Source: Porodaedalea pini
Taxonomy: Eukaryota > Basidiomycota > Agaricomycetes > Hymenochaetales > Hymenochaetaceae
Direction: 5' to 3'
Length of the DNA: 64,000 nucleotides
NCBI GenBank assembly: GCA_002794775.1
Contig: NBAY01000001.1
Span: forward strand, 1,054,001 to 1,118,000
In this document: positions 48,770 to 61,604 of the stretch, piece by piece
Position numbering within the stretch: the stretch's first letter is position 1
Layout of the letters: each line of letters begins with the position of its first letter
Translations under genes and position numbers: made by a program
Notes under the pieces: model-generated
What the model was told of the DNA's origin: nothing
The model's input: only the letters and a program-made list of their open reading frames with translations
The model's database searches: none

Positions 48770-51717
48770 GGTGCAGAATCGATTACCCCTTCGTGGGATC
48801 GTCCGCCACTGCCGCCAACCTTATTTCACATCGTGATCGCGCTCTGCCACGGAGTTCAGATTTCGGCACTAGTCCCTTCACTCTCAAAATATCGCATCCT
48901 TCTCTCGCTTCTCGTCTGCTGAGTCTCTCTGCCAATACATGCGTGCATTTATTATAATGTTTACGGTATACTTCGTTGCTCGTTTCATGAACTCGAACCC
49001 GCGTCCTACTAATAAACCTCTTCACAGTCAAATTGCACACTCTAGCTCGGGACGCGGAATATTACATAGTCCTTAAAAAGATTGTGCCTGCTCCGCTCTG
49101 CACAATCGCTGCGGAAGATTCAGCGAACGTTCAGAAACAGCGCGCATAAGATGACAACGCGCGGGACGGACGAGAAGGGGCCCAGTCACGGTGCCAGAAT
49201 TGTCTATCTCGATGCAGCATGTTCAATCTTGCGCGCACACCGGCCGCACTCTTCGTAAATTTGTCGAAGATAAAGGGGGGCGTCCGGTCCCTAGGTCAGT
49301 CGACCCGCCGCTGAGCGCCACTCACGACATGCACTGAAGAGAGTGCAAGATCCCAAGATGGCCCCCGCACGTTGGCCCTGGGGTGAGCTCGGTCGGCTGT
49401 TTGATCCCGCCTTCAGGTTGCCTCAATCTACGCCTCCCACCGATGGATAGTTAGATCCCTTCCCGGGCCACTCCTAACGCCTCTATCGAGATCCCCTGTG
49501 GTGTCCACGAGCGCACCCGAGATCTCATGATGCCCGGCGGACGACAAGTCGATCCTTGAAATACTGTGCATCAAATGTGGCCTGGGCGTACCGCGAGCCT
49601 TTGCGATTTACCATACGTAGAGTCCGGCGCCCCGTCAATTTGAGCGCATCCAGTCACCGGTGCAGCCTCTGCGGTTCCTGTCAACTGCGCTGCGACCGTA
49701 AAACGAGATGATGAATTAACAAGCAGGCCTAGGGTCGGATGCAGGTCTGACATGATGATGAAAGAGCACAGCTGTGCTTGTTCTTGAAGTGCGCGGGCCT
49801 CAAAGGGTCCAACCTGAGATGGAGACGTTGCACGGAAGCTTTTTTTTATGAGCAAATGCTGTCGGCCGTTGATCTCCGGAGGTCACGAGACTAGAACGCG
49901 TCGTCGCGTCGCGCATTATTTTCACGCTCGCGGACTGTCAAAGGTGGTGTCAATCAGTATGCAAGAACGCTGTCCTGCAGAATAGCCTAATGCTCACCTC
50001 TTGCACATAAATAGATAATCTCGCGTTCTTGAGCTAAAGAACCAAAAACACAGGACCTGATTATGAGGCAAGGAGAGCGAAAGTATGCATTATTTAACCA
50101 TATTCAGCAAGAACCCTCGGTGCACCCATCACTGCAGGATAGCGACGGCTATGCCGAAAGACACTCGTAGTGGGGTTGGAATCCTACGGTGTATCAGCCT
50201 TTTTTTTCACATGCATCTCAAGCCGAGGAAAGACACGTGAATATCGTCTTCCCATAGCTTCCTTGAAAGGCGGAGAAAGGATCGGACTTCGCGGAGTCTG
50301 TACTTATATTATGAGATCGTGCTGCAAGCTTCGCTGCATCGCCAATCTTAATATGAAGGGAGCTGTCAGTGACTGAGTAAGCGGCGACGTCCTCGCTTCG
50401 CGCAACATTCATCGCAGAAAGGAAAGAGAACATGACATGGAAAGAAGCTCTGTCAGTAAGTGGTCTCCGATCCGTCTCCTCTCCTTCTGTACTTCGAAGA
50501 TGATATCATCCTTTCATAGGATGAGATGTGCGAGGCGGCCCGTTATTTGGAGTAGTCATTTCTTCTCATGTCTGTACTCCCTCGTCTTCATCTGAGCAGC
50601 GCAAAATTAATGCTTCTTGAGATACCCAAATTCCAAGCGCGATCTACGTATGTGAACAAAGCACACCTTCTCGATGGCTGCAAAGCAGAAATATCAGTAT
50701 AGAGCTCTCCTCCTTCGGTGCATGATCACGATCTCCTCGCACTCCAGCTACTCCCCCAGCTTCGTTCGGAGCTGGAGGCGTTGTCCCACAGTCAGGAACT
50801 CGAAAGCGAAAGAAAACGAACGCCGCAGCGAGATACTGTATCATTGAGCGGTAAGCTTTTCAGAACGGGCAATGAAGGAGCAGCAACGTCGCGTGAACGC
50901 CCGAGAGGAATCGGGCACGCGAGCGGACGGACAGCACGCCATAGCCGTAATGGCTTCCTTCTATTGTACGTTCTATTGCCACGGCATGTCCGACAAACCG
51001 TATGATATTATTATTATGAAGGGGGTGCGATGTCCCGGGTTGAGCATAGGTCAGAGATAGATAACTTTTCCCGTTGCCGTCCTGTATCTCAAGCACTGTG
51101 GATACCACCGGAGACATATTGCAATGTGGGTTTTACTCGTCTTCTAGCCCTGTTGTGAAACAGAGTCATACAATGAGAAAGCAGGTGAGACGATGACGCA
51201 ATTAATTAGGGACATCCTCAAGTGAATAGCTCTGCGAAGGATGTGTTACGATCATTTTATGATTTCAGAGGCTCTCTCACATGTACAATTTGGGTCAAGA
51301 TGAGATCCCAACGTCTCAAATGATGTGCCTCCTCCGATGGTCGGACGGCGTATGATAGATGACTTCGAGAAGTCTTCGTGTCTTTTTACGCAAGGTGACA
51401 CGCGAAACAGAAAGCAACGACTCCCTCGATCGCGATTTCAGTCCTTGAAGTACATTGGAAAGGGGAAAATGTGTGACTTGTACAGAATATACAGTTGATT
51501 GACAGAGACAACATGCCATAAATGCTAATATAGATACAATGAGATACAAACACTTCCACGTATACTAGGAGAGTTCCTTGATCATTCATATGCGACGACC
51601 AGACGACTATACAATACACCTGCGACAAGCCAATTAAATTTTCGAACAAGCAGCAAAGGAAATTGAGAAGTCAATGTACCTTCAAAATCCAAGCAATGAG
51701 ACTTCATTCAAATCCAA
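48770..51717. other. Long intergenic region
   Basis: About 2.9 kb with no domain-bearing frame on either strand. A 94-codon minus frame at 49571-49855 is the longest candidate and shows no family motif. No tRNA or 5S-like fold was found by eye. Confidence 0.35.
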
Positions 51718-52784
51718 TCAAGTATCCTTTTTCCAGCTTTCTCTTTTCTTGTTTTTATTCTTCTTTGGTGTATTGGGCGGCGGCTTCGCCGTTTTTCTCG
51801 CGGTTGGCGAAGGCGGGGGTTTGGGCGCGGACTTTTGTGGCGAAGACTGAGCCTTTGGCGCAGATTTCTGAGGCGACGCAGGCGCCTGACGCACCGAATC
51901 ACATTTCATCTTTTGTGGCGAGCGTGGCGGCTGGCGCTCAAGGGCCTGCAGATACACGTCGTCGAACGCGCGGAAGATACAGCCGCGCTCGTCGTACTCG
52001 GCGCGCATCGCCCACACGCAGTGCCAGCGGCGCTCCTCCGCGAACTTGAACGCGACGGCGACGTGGCTCTGCTGCCAGCTCTGCTCCCACTCGCGCCGCT
52101 CGTACGCCTTGTCCGCGAGCCGGATGTGCGCGCAGTCTGCGATCGCGCGGTCGACGACGTGTCGCCCGGGGACCTCGAGCATGCGCAGCAGCGCCTCGTC
52201 CATCTCGAGCACGCATGCGCGCGAGGACGAGCAGAGCCTGAGCCCGAGCCTGCGCTGGATCCCGCACCATGCCGTGGATCGTATCCGTCGACGAGGATCT
52301 GATACGTCGTCCCATCCGCAAAGGAGAGCGTGACGGCCGGGTGATCTGGCGAGCGGCGGATGTGCGTGAGCACTTTCCCGACGAGCAGCTTTGGGTCGAC
52401 GCCGAGGGCGGGCAGGGGCAAGGCAGCTGGACGGGTTCGTGGCCTCAGGCGAGCGGGGGTTTCGTTGGTGGATGAGCTTGCACTCGCCTCAGACGACGAG
52501 CTCGCGCTCGTCGAAGCCGTCGAAGCGGTATCTGCAGATTGCTCGACAGCAGGAGGTATGGCGGTTGCTTTCTGAGTATCGTTTGTGCCAGTGATCCACC
52601 CGCTGGACGAATTACTGGTGGTCGTACTGTCCTTTGTATCCGCATCCGACGACGATCTCGAACTCGATGACGCGGTTGAAGCATCGTCCACAGGCTTCTC
52701 TACCGGGGAAGAGACAGTAGTCTCCGCCTGTGTGTCATCGACGGCCGTGACCCAGCCGTCGGCGTCGATAAACAGAGGCGGCAT
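51718..52784 (-). pseudogene. Unrecognised protein gene with an apparent frame break
   Basis: The ATG at 52784 opens a frame with two similar Ser-rich units (GWVTAVDDTQAETTV and GWITGTNDTQKATAI, each followed by a DxAS/Ser tract). A folded part follows: LLVGKVLTHIRRSPDHPAV, TLSFADGTTYQILVDGYDP. The matching continuation (LEMDEALLRMLEVPG, EERRWHCVWAMRAEYDE, FRAFDDVYL) is in another frame from about 52215 down. It ends in a Pro/Lys-rich tail with repeated SPQKSAPK. I found no GT-AG intron that joins the frames; a 35-nt GC-AG intron would, but it is short and its donor weak. So either a frameshift, an unusual intron or a sequence error. Function unknown. Confidence 0.55.
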
Positions 52785-53390
52785 AGTAGTTAGTAGTTAG
52801 GAGTAGAGGAGAGAAGCGGCGCGTGGCTTGGACTTACCAGCGGAGGCAATCTGGCTGTGGCAGCACGTACGTAAACTTTTGTTCCGTGCCGATCAAGCCG
52901 AGGCCCTACGTGCACAAACAATCCACGTGTGTACAAACACTGAAAACGTGACTTCACCTTGCAAGGCGCAAGAAAAAAAACATGGTATTTGTCCAGAGGG
53001 GAGATATTACAGCAGAACAACACGCAAATGGTATATTAATTATCCAATACCCTATCCACTTTCTTTAGCTGTAGTGTCCGTTCCACTGACCGATAGACGT
53101 GTATGAAATACATCCGTGCTGGCGTCCAATTCCTTCCTTCCACATCTCAACCCGTAGCCGGCAGCTCGACACGTCGAAGGGTGCCCTCACACCGCCGTCG
53201 GACGTATGTAACAGGAGCAGGCGGTGCCGCACGGGTCGCAAACACGTTGATGCTCTGGGGCGTCTGCGGTGCGGGCCGCGTCCTCAACTGTCCGTGCGCG
53301 GAGGGGAGTCGCTCGCCGGAGACGCCTCCTCGGCTGGGTCTTGTCGACTCGAGCTTGGTCGCGATGCCCTGTAAAGCGACGGGAGGGTTA
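52785..53390. other. Spacer between the frame-broken gene and the MAPKK gene
   Basis: It may include a last exon of the MAPKK: an open minus frame of 98 codons (53147-53443) lies here and is Pro/Arg-rich. Otherwise nothing recognised. Confidence 0.35.
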
Positions 53391-55089
53391 TTACGGTAAG
53401 CGCGACTTAAAAGAGGGCTTAAAGCGAACATGACTGTACCCATCCCGTTTCCGTGCAGGCGCCGGCCAGCCCCAGACTTGGCGGACCCACCGTGCCATCT
53501 TCACTTCCTTCTTCATGTTTTCGACGATCCACGGGTGGGAGAGCATTTCTTTTGGGGTCGGTCGGTCAACGGCAGAGACGGTCAACCTGAATCAATTCAT
53601 GAGCATCGGAGGACTAAGTTGGACAGAGAAATGAAGGCTTCGCACGTCAGTTTTATGAATTGCTTCATGTTATCAGTCCATTTTATATCCTCTTCGTCTT
53701 CTAAGCTCGGAGGCTGCGATAAATATGAGTAGTCAGCATGGGAGTTCATATCGGAACGCATAAGCATTGTGCTCACGTCGCTTTGAGTAATGTAGAAAAT
53801 CAGGTCGATAGGCCCAATTTCATGAGGGAAAGGAAATTTATTGGTGACGAGCTCCAATAATGATAATCCGGCGGACCAAACATCAGCCCGGATCGAGTAG
53901 CTTTGCCCACTTATTCGTTCAGGCTGTACAAAAAACAAGGAAAAAAGAAGTGAGCAGGCTATCATCAACAAATGATCAAACGAAGATGTGTCGCACCGCC
54001 ATGTAGAAACTGGTCCCAGTGAACGTGCCCGCCATTGAGTCAATCAGCTCGCCAGACACCCCAAAATCAACTAGCTTCACCACTCCTTCCCGTGTGAGGA
54101 GGATATTAGACGGTTTGATGTCGCGATGAATTATTTTCTTTGTGTGCAAGTATGCAAGACCTTCGAAGATCTTCAAAGCAGAAAAATAAAATCAGATTGT
54201 CATCACGGTAGCGAGAACGACGGAGACTGACCCCCTCTGCTATTCGCCCAGCGACTTTCTCGCCCACTCTGCCACCATACTCTTTGATTCGCTTTCCAAC
54301 CGCCTCCAGACTGCCGCCGTCGCATATTTCCATCAGGACCTTCACCTCGCTTGACGACGGCGAGATGTACGCTCCGTAGAAATGGCAGATGTTCCGATGG
54401 ACGGTGTTCTTCATAAACGACAGCTCGCGCAGGAGCTGCTTTGGCGGCGTTTCACGCGTCGTGATCGTTTTGCGCGCCATGATTGTGTTGTTCCGGCGAT
54501 CTTTCACTTTGTGCACCGCGCCGCCGGCACCCTCGCCCAAGCGCAGGATGTCCTCGAGCACGTCGTCCGACCATTCTTCCTGCCCGTACGTCGGCGCGCG
54601 AATCTCCTCTGAGCTGATCTCGGTGATCGTGCGTCGAATTGAGCCCATATCGTCGAGCGGCTCGGAGCGCACGGGTTGCACGACTGGTCGGATTGTCGGC
54701 TGGTCGCCGCCCTCGAACCCGCTGGGCAGCGAGAGCGGCGGCGGCCCACCGTAGTAGTTATACGTGGGCGAGTCGTCGTCGTTACTCCGCTTGCTGCCGC
54801 CCTGCGCGGTGCTCGCGACCACGGCGCCCATGTTGAGTTTCGGGGTTACGGGTCGTAAGCGCTGGCGCGCGTTTGGCGGCTGCAGGCTCAGCGAGGGCGC
54901 CGGGGTGATGTCGGCATCGAGTGGTGGGGTCGAAGACGGGGGCGTCGAGCCCGGGACGACGAGGGAGAGGGCGGGGGTCGGTCGACGCGATATGTTGAGA
55001 GGCGCGGTTTCGGGACGGGGGGCGAAGGGTGCGGGAGAGGGAGAGCGCTGGATGCTGCGCGGGCCACTCGGCCGCGGCGGGGCGTTCAT
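53391..55089 (-). CDS. Mkk1/2-type MAP kinase kinase (cell-wall integrity class)
   Basis: Dual-specificity kinase that phosphorylates a MAP kinase. ATG 55089. The first 190 residues are Pro/Ser-rich with an acidic DDDS patch. The kinase starts [17 protein letters not shown]. It has the catalytic Lys in [27 protein letters not shown] and the activation segment [20 protein letters not shown]. Next comes [19 protein letters not shown], then [20 protein letters not shown] and [10 protein letters not shown]. The [14 protein letters not shown] segment resembles Mkk1/Mkk2 of the cell-wall pathway rather than Pbs2 or Ste7. Several introns lie at about 54180-54235, 53930-54000 and 53590-53660. The end is uncertain: reading through gives a stop at 53391, but splicing into the 53147-53443 frame is possible. 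Confidence 0.88.
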
Positions 55090-58000
55090 GTCGAGTTTGG
55101 AAGGGCGGAGGAGGTGGAGGAGGACGAGGAGGACGACGCCACAATAGGGACGGCTCAGGACGCGGAAGTGATCGGTGTGGATGGGAGAGAGACTTTATAG
55201 AGACATGAAAGTTAGCTGTGACAGGGCGCAGTGCGAGTACGAGTACTAGTCGCCTTGCGTTGTTCACGTTACTCGTATTATACATACAGAGTATATCGCT
55301 GCTTAATCCTGCGGGTAACCCGCTGCCCTTTCCTTTAGAACTTTAGAACGGGCTCAAGTGCGCGTGTATGCGTTCATGTGTATTATCATTCCGATATTCG
55401 ACGCCGCGACACCCTCGCCGGCTCTTCACTCTATCCGACGATAGAATATTCCAGCTGGACGTCCTCGACGAACTCCCTTGTCGGAAGAGAGTTATGCACG
55501 CCTCGTCCATTTTGTCGAGTACGACATCGATCAGGCCTCCTCGTAGCTCGCCGGCCGCACTCTCCTCGTCACCTCGAACTCGCTCTCCTTTCACCACATC
55601 CAGCCGTGCTCCGCGCGATGTGCGCAGGTTCCACACACAAAAGGTCATATTATCGTGAGTCGTACTAGGGTTTCGAAGCACCGACTGAGCCCTTGTGCCT
55701 TTTAAAGCTTATTGCGCGCCCTTCTCTATACACTCCTGTCGTCACGGCACACCCTCCGAGCTTGCACTTTTAGTCTCCAATTCAATTGCTCTATTTTACA
55801 TTAATCATTCTCCTTCGTCTTCTGCTTATCGACCACGCTATTTGGTCTGGGCGTTATTTTATTGCTCCCCCCTTGGCGCTCAATTCGCGTTCGTTCGCAA
55901 CCTCCGATGCTTCGCGTGCTCTAGAAAGGTGCGAGGAATAACATAAACATATAACAAGCGCGCGACTGCATCGGAGCATTATGGGCACCGACGCGGACGC
56001 GGACTTGCTTTGCAACTCAGAACTCTTGACCCGCTGTGGCGCACCGCTAAGCCTATCGACGCGATCGTCCGGTGATCAGCCGCGCGGAGGTTCGGAACGC
56101 AGAGGACGCTCTCGATCGGAATGAAACGCAAGGTGGGATTGCGTATGCTCAAAGTCTTTAATGCACGCGGAACGAGTAATTCCCGTTACTTGTCTCCCGC
56201 TGCGTTTCAGGACTACACATTCATCGTAGGCCCGTCGACAGGCGAGCTGTGTATCCAGATTGAAATCAGCTGGACCATCCGGGGTGAGGATCATTGGCTT
56301 TGACACGTCCGTAGCCGCCGACGAAAACAATGAATACCATTAGGTCTGACGAAGGCTGCTATTAGTATTAATATTAATGCAGATAATTATCAGCGACAGA
56401 TCGCACCAACACTCGAGCAAATGAACCGGTCAGTACTAGTGACCTCATCGTCCGTCCATCGTTCAGCAGCCGCACCGGAGCTTTCGGTGAGAACTGCCGG
56501 CTGACAGCGCGTCCAATACTCACTGGCAGATGCTGAACACAACGGCGACCTCACTTGCAACTTACAACCGCGGGGGGTCGCGACCAATCGCAGCTGTCGG
56601 AAACAGATGCGAGACGCCGGGGGAGACATGCGCGCGCGCGCGCTGTGAACTGTTGAAAAAAGTGCGGGTATATGCTGGTGCTCGTGCAATTATCACCGCG
56701 CTGGCACTGAATCATTCATTATCTCTCTCCGGTCATGCGACGTAGGGATTCACCATCTTGCCTGCCTAGGCCTGCCTGCGCACGCGCGCGCTCTGTCATG
56801 TCACGTCCTTGTTCCGCAGCATGGAATAAATACTTGTCTTTCCCCTGGTGCAACGCGGTTCCATTCTCCCAGTACTAGTATCGGATGACGGCGCGGAACC
56901 CATTTATAGCCCTTATCCAGCGCGCGATCGTGTCTATATGCACGAAGGGATGACGATCGGACGTGAAATATAAACTTACGCTCGCACGAAAAAAAGAAAG
57001 AAAAAACAGGACAGCTTCTGGAAGCTGTAGACGCCGCAGGCAGCAGCGTACGGCCTCTGGCATTCGGGCACATAGACCGATAACAAGTTCGAACGATTCC
57101 ACATATGCACAGTGCAGTGCGCAGTCGTCCAGCGCGTGCTCGGGATGACGAGATTCGGATCCGTCGAAGCAGCGCTAGCGATATCTGCACGTATGCGTGT
57201 ATATTTGGAGCTCGGATGCATCCCGTCCGGGCACTATGGAGGTGGCCGCGCCCCATTCCCAAGGCCCACGGCATGTGACGGCGACGTCGATTGGAAACCC
57301 CTCGTCTTCTCCCCTTCGATACGTCTGGCGCTGCACCCTGCGTTCTTTGTGGGGACGAGCCCCACAGGCCGTGATGGCGCGGGAGCCTCAGGTTGGTGGT
57401 GCGTTGGCACCGAGAGCCACAAGCTGCCGTAGACCAGCCTGGGGCTCGGTTCCAGCGGATAGAACCCCCTCCCTAGCATGCGCCTGTGCCAGTGAATGCA
57501 ACGCATGTGAGCTCCTCGAACATGCTGTATATACGCCACTCTTCGAGACTCCTATACTGTATCTCTACCTATAGCAAATGTTAATATTACCTTCCGAGGC
57601 CGAGGAGCGGACGACTGACCCTCCTGTCTAATTTGAAGTTCACGGACGAGGAGCTTCGTCTTCTAGAAGGCGAAGGCGGAGAGGTGGTCGCGGAACCCCC
57701 CGCATACATGCCTATGTAACGTTACAACAGAAGCCTTGGGTTGTTCGTTATCTGCTTTTCGAAGTGAGAATAAAGGCGGACGCAGCAAACGCCGACGACG
57801 GAGAGATACGCACTAGCTCTGTGACTGAGTCAATTCAGGAGATTTGCTTCTGCGTCTACTGTGCCCATGAAAGGGTAATAATAAAAAAAGCAGCCAGCTC
57901 CTGAATCGGACGGCTTTGTACTTGTGATTTGGAACGTATGCACTTATTGTAACTCAATTATCCTGCAAACACTTTTTGAAATTCGGATCTACTACGAGTG

Positions 58001-59257
58001 CTACTACTATGTAGTACTGGCTTTCGTTTCTCATAAGAAGCAGCTGGTTTCTGAATTCCTAGCCGTCAGCGGTCCTTCCGCCGACATAGTAAAAGCAGCG
58101 GAACTGCCAGTATTAATGCAGATCGCGCTCAAAAGGGGGAAGAGCTTACACTGTCACAGGGGCAGCGCGCCTCCCATGCTCCCATCGATGCGCCCTAGAA
58201 AGAAGAGTGATAGTGATATGGCAAGACGCCCATTTCTCCAAGTCCCGTCTCGTCGAAGCTCGACCCATCGACTGCGCGTCCCGCCTCCGCCTCCGCGTTC
58301 CTGAAATAGGTGGGGAAAAAAAAATAACGTTTCAATCGCATCCAAGAGAAGAGAAGAGAAGAGAAGCCCCTCCTCTCTCCAGGAAGTTCGCAACCTCATA
58401 TATGCATTTGAATTGAAGAAAGGAATAATAATAATAGGAACTGAGAAGCGCGATGGGGAAGGCCACGGGGGTAAGCGCCGATTTACTGTTTTCGTGTTTT
58501 TCTTTTTTTTTTTTCTCCTTCCCTTTGCTACGGCTTCTAAAGATGAAAGATGGGAGAATATTAATGTGGGCGATGATGATGGGAAGAGAGCCGAGTCGAG
58601 CCGACGAACAGTGGCTGTGGATGCAACCCTGATAAGGGATCGACCGCCGCAGATGCAAGCGGGAAAGGAAGACTAGTACTGAGATCTTATTTCACTTTGA
58701 GCGGTGCAGGACCTTGAGCAACGTACGCGTAGCGTTCGCTGTCGTCGGTATGGGACTTGCTACCGAAGCCAAGGTGATAGGTGATAGGAGGCGGCCAAAA
58801 GATCACAAAATATCCGGGCTCAACGGTGAAGAAGCTTACTCCAAAAACAGGACACTCTCCGTGCTGACCGCGCCATTACTTCCTGTCCGAAATCCTCATT
58901 CACGAGGAAAGATGGCAATATATATTAATGCTCCTCAGAAGCTTTCAGTAGACATCTGGTAGCTTGGAGTGTATCGGAATATTAATACTGTATTTGGACG
59001 TGCTACAAACCTTGTTGTAAGCAAGAAAATATGTGCCAGCTTTCCGTTCTAAGACGGTGAGACCGATGCTGACCTTACGCTTCCCTAATTCCTTTTCCTT
59101 GACATGGTCGTCTAAAACAAAAGACTTTGGCGAGACCGCAGACTGGACGACGCGTCGACACTGCCACGGTCGATCAGATTAGCATTTCCTGCCTAATCAG
59201 GTTCATTTTCCTCTTTGTCTTTTACCAGAGTGGCATAGAAAGCAAAAAAAATCGGGC
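55090..59257. other. Long gene-poor region
   Basis: 4.2 kb without a confident gene. It includes GA-rich repeats (about 58345-58366), an ATA repeat near 58425-58435 and T-runs. One short frame at 57584-57724 looks like a terminal exon (FTDEELRLLEGEGGEVVAEP) but no upstream exons were recognised. Confidence 0.4.
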
Positions 59258-59364
59258 GGCGAAGTGGCCGAGTGGTTAAGGCGCTATGTTTAGGTAATTC
59301 TTAATTACACAACACTAAAATTCCGTAGTGGGAAACCTCGCGAGTTCGAATCTCGTCTTCGTCA
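59258..59364 (+). tRNA. tRNA-Leu(TAG) with 28-nt intron
   Basis: Acceptor GGCGAAG/CTTCGTC (one G-U) with discriminator A. The D arm is GCCGAGTGGTTAAGGC. Anticodon stem CTATG/CGTAG encloses TTTAGG, the intron 59295-59322 and C; anticodon TAG at 59291-59293. Intron CTAAA can pair with TTTAG. A long variable arm (TGGGAAACCTC) marks a class II tRNA. Confidence 0.85.
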
Positions 59365-59366
59365 TG

Positions 59367-59378
59367 TTTTTTTTTTTT
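59367..59378 (+). terminator. RNA polymerase III terminator of tRNA-Leu
   Basis: A run of twelve T directly after the tRNA end. Confidence 0.85.
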
Positions 59379-59620
59379 CCTTCTTCTTCACTTTGCACTT
59401 GGTATCATATTCGGTTACCGACTCCATAGATTTTGAACGTTGTCCGAACGCTAGCTGTCCATAAGTAAAGTGTGTCGAACGAAGTTCGTATGACTATTTG
59501 AGGATGCATACATGACCTTATGAAGCAACTCACGAACGTACGCCGCGGCTGTTTCCCGGAACTAGCACTGTGGTGATTGGATTGAGCTCGGCGGCAGATC
59601 TGCCAGGGCTGCGAACGACC

Positions 59621-61398
59621 ATGACTATCCCTGTCATAAGTAAGTGGTTACTTTCATCTCGCCAAGCTTATCAAATCTCGTTCTCGTCAGTCGACACAGA
59701 TCCCGGAGTAGACGATGTCATCGCCCTGTAAGTCAGGCGGCTATGTTTTCCTTGTAGTATCTCGAAGTTATACTGGATTAATCGACGTGTGTTTAGACTC
59801 TATGCTCTGGCGAGTCCCGAACTTGAGATCCTGGCTATCATTGTATCATTCGGTACGTGGGAGACCGATAAATTTGTTTGTAGATTTTCATATCGATCTA
59901 ACACAGGCAATACGGATGTTGAATCCTCTTAGTATGCTGCATACCTGGATGTTCAATCGATTAAAGTCTGATTTCTATTTCTCTAGCGTTAACGTCCTTA
60001 AACTGTACAACACGCTCGCGCGCCACTTTGAGAAGTTCCCCGAAGATCAGAAGAGGTTCCCAAACTTCAAGTCAAAGCCACTCCTGGCGCGAGGAGCATC
60101 GGGCCCCTTGGAGGGCGCTTTACACAGTGCTCAGTATTTTCATGGGAGGTAAGCGGGTTCGTGGTCTCAGGCATTACCGTGTGTCGGGGCTTCGCTTGCT
60201 GACTATATGCGATCAGAGACGGACTGGGAGACATCTCGAATCGCTACCCGGACATCTGCGCAGGTAGAGGAGCAGATTATTTGCGGCTCTCGGATACCCC
60301 AGGACACGAGCTTGCGCTGCACCTGATATCCGCCCATCCATCTCGTGCGATAACTTATATTGCGCTCGGGCCCCTCACGAATCTTGCACTCATGGTGCGT
60401 CAGGATCCTGCAACCTGCCGTGACCACCTCGGACGGATCATCGCAATGGGCGGTGCGCTCGACGTGCCCGGAAACACGAGCCCCGTAGCCGAATGTGAGG
60501 CACCCCCCTCTGTAAAACATCGTTCATTTTTTTTCTCACCTTACTGCCCGGTGCCTGGTCGCTCCGCACGGGAGATAGTCAACTTCTTCGCCGACCCCTA
60601 CGCGGTGAAAGAGCTGCTCGTCGACGGGGCACTCCCGCTTGACCGCTTCCTGCTCCTCCCGCTCGACATCACGACCCCGCACGAGCTCGCCTTCCCACAC
60701 TACGCCGCCACGGTCGACCCTACGTTCACCGTCGGCGCACGCTCGCGCGCGGAAGAGAAATCTCCACTCGTGCACTTCACTAGCGCGTTCTTCGAGCGCA
60801 CGCGCGAGGTCATGCGCGAATTCGGGAAGGACGCGATGGAGTGCGGTTCTCCTTCCTTACTCCCCCCCCCTTTTTTTTTGGCCGCTATAATTTTTGTTTA
60901 CGAAAAGGAGTATTGATTGACGTTTTGGTTTTATTACAGGCTACATGACGTCGTCGCCGTTTGGTGCGCAGCGCTGAACCCTCCGCAAGCAAAAGAACAC
61001 GCACATGCAGTTCCCGTCCTCCAAGCAGGGTGGAAAGCGCAACGTAGGCTGTTTGAAATCGAAAGGTGAGTAAACCTGTATTTGCATATAATCATCACTG
61101 AAAGCAGTTCTTCAACAGAACCGGCGAACTTACGCGCGGAATGCTCGTCGTGGATCGGCGCGACGAGGCAGCTGAAATCCCGGACATTGAGAAGAGGTTC
61201 CAAAAGGGCGATAACAGAGCGGAGGTGCAGGCGGAACTAGACCGGAAGGTGCACGACCTCCCCGCGCCCGTCCAAGTCGAGCTTGAAGCGCCCACACATG
61301 CTCACCCGAAAGGCGTCGCCTGCATCGTTCAGACACCAAGGTCAGAAGTACTCGTTTCCTCGATGTTCTCGCGCATATGGGGAAAATCCTCTCCGTAA
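59621..61398 (+). CDS. Nucleoside hydrolase (inosine-uridine preferring type)
   Basis: Cleaves the N-glycosidic bond of ribonucleosides in purine/pyrimidine salvage. ATG 59621 starts MTIPVI; splicing to the next exon gives IDTDPGVDDVIAL, the calcium-binding Asp cluster of the family. Then LYALASPELEILAIIVSFGNTD, NVLKLYNTLA, and LARGASGPLEGALHSAQYFHG with DGLGDIS. TYIALGPLTNLALMV, IIAMGGALDVPGNTSPVAE and NFFADPYAVKELL are family motifs. LHDVVAVWCAAL holds the C-terminal His-Asp pair. The tail (about 85 residues after RTGELTRGMLVVDRR) is longer than in minimal enzymes. At least seven short introns. Substrate preference cannot be read from sequence. Confidence 0.92.
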
Positions 61399-61604
61399 AA
61401 GATTGTAATGACACAGAAGCGTACTAAGTTATGGTATAGAGTATCAACACAGCAGATGTAGCGATAAAGCCAAGGGAAAATACAAAGCGAGCGATGCGCA
61501 CTCCTAACAAGAAGATGCTCCCGAATGAAGAAGATAAACTGAATCCGAACGCATGACTGAGAGCCCGCCCGAGGCCAAGATATCCGGAAATATACGAAAG
61601 ATAG

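Noticed and set aside
55090..57600. Several 60-170 codon frames on both strands
   Set aside because: GC-driven chance frames; no domains, no consistent splice phases and overlapping on opposite strands.
58340..58370. GA-rich repeat as a CRISPR-like or regulatory array
   Set aside because: It is a simple microsatellite without spacers.
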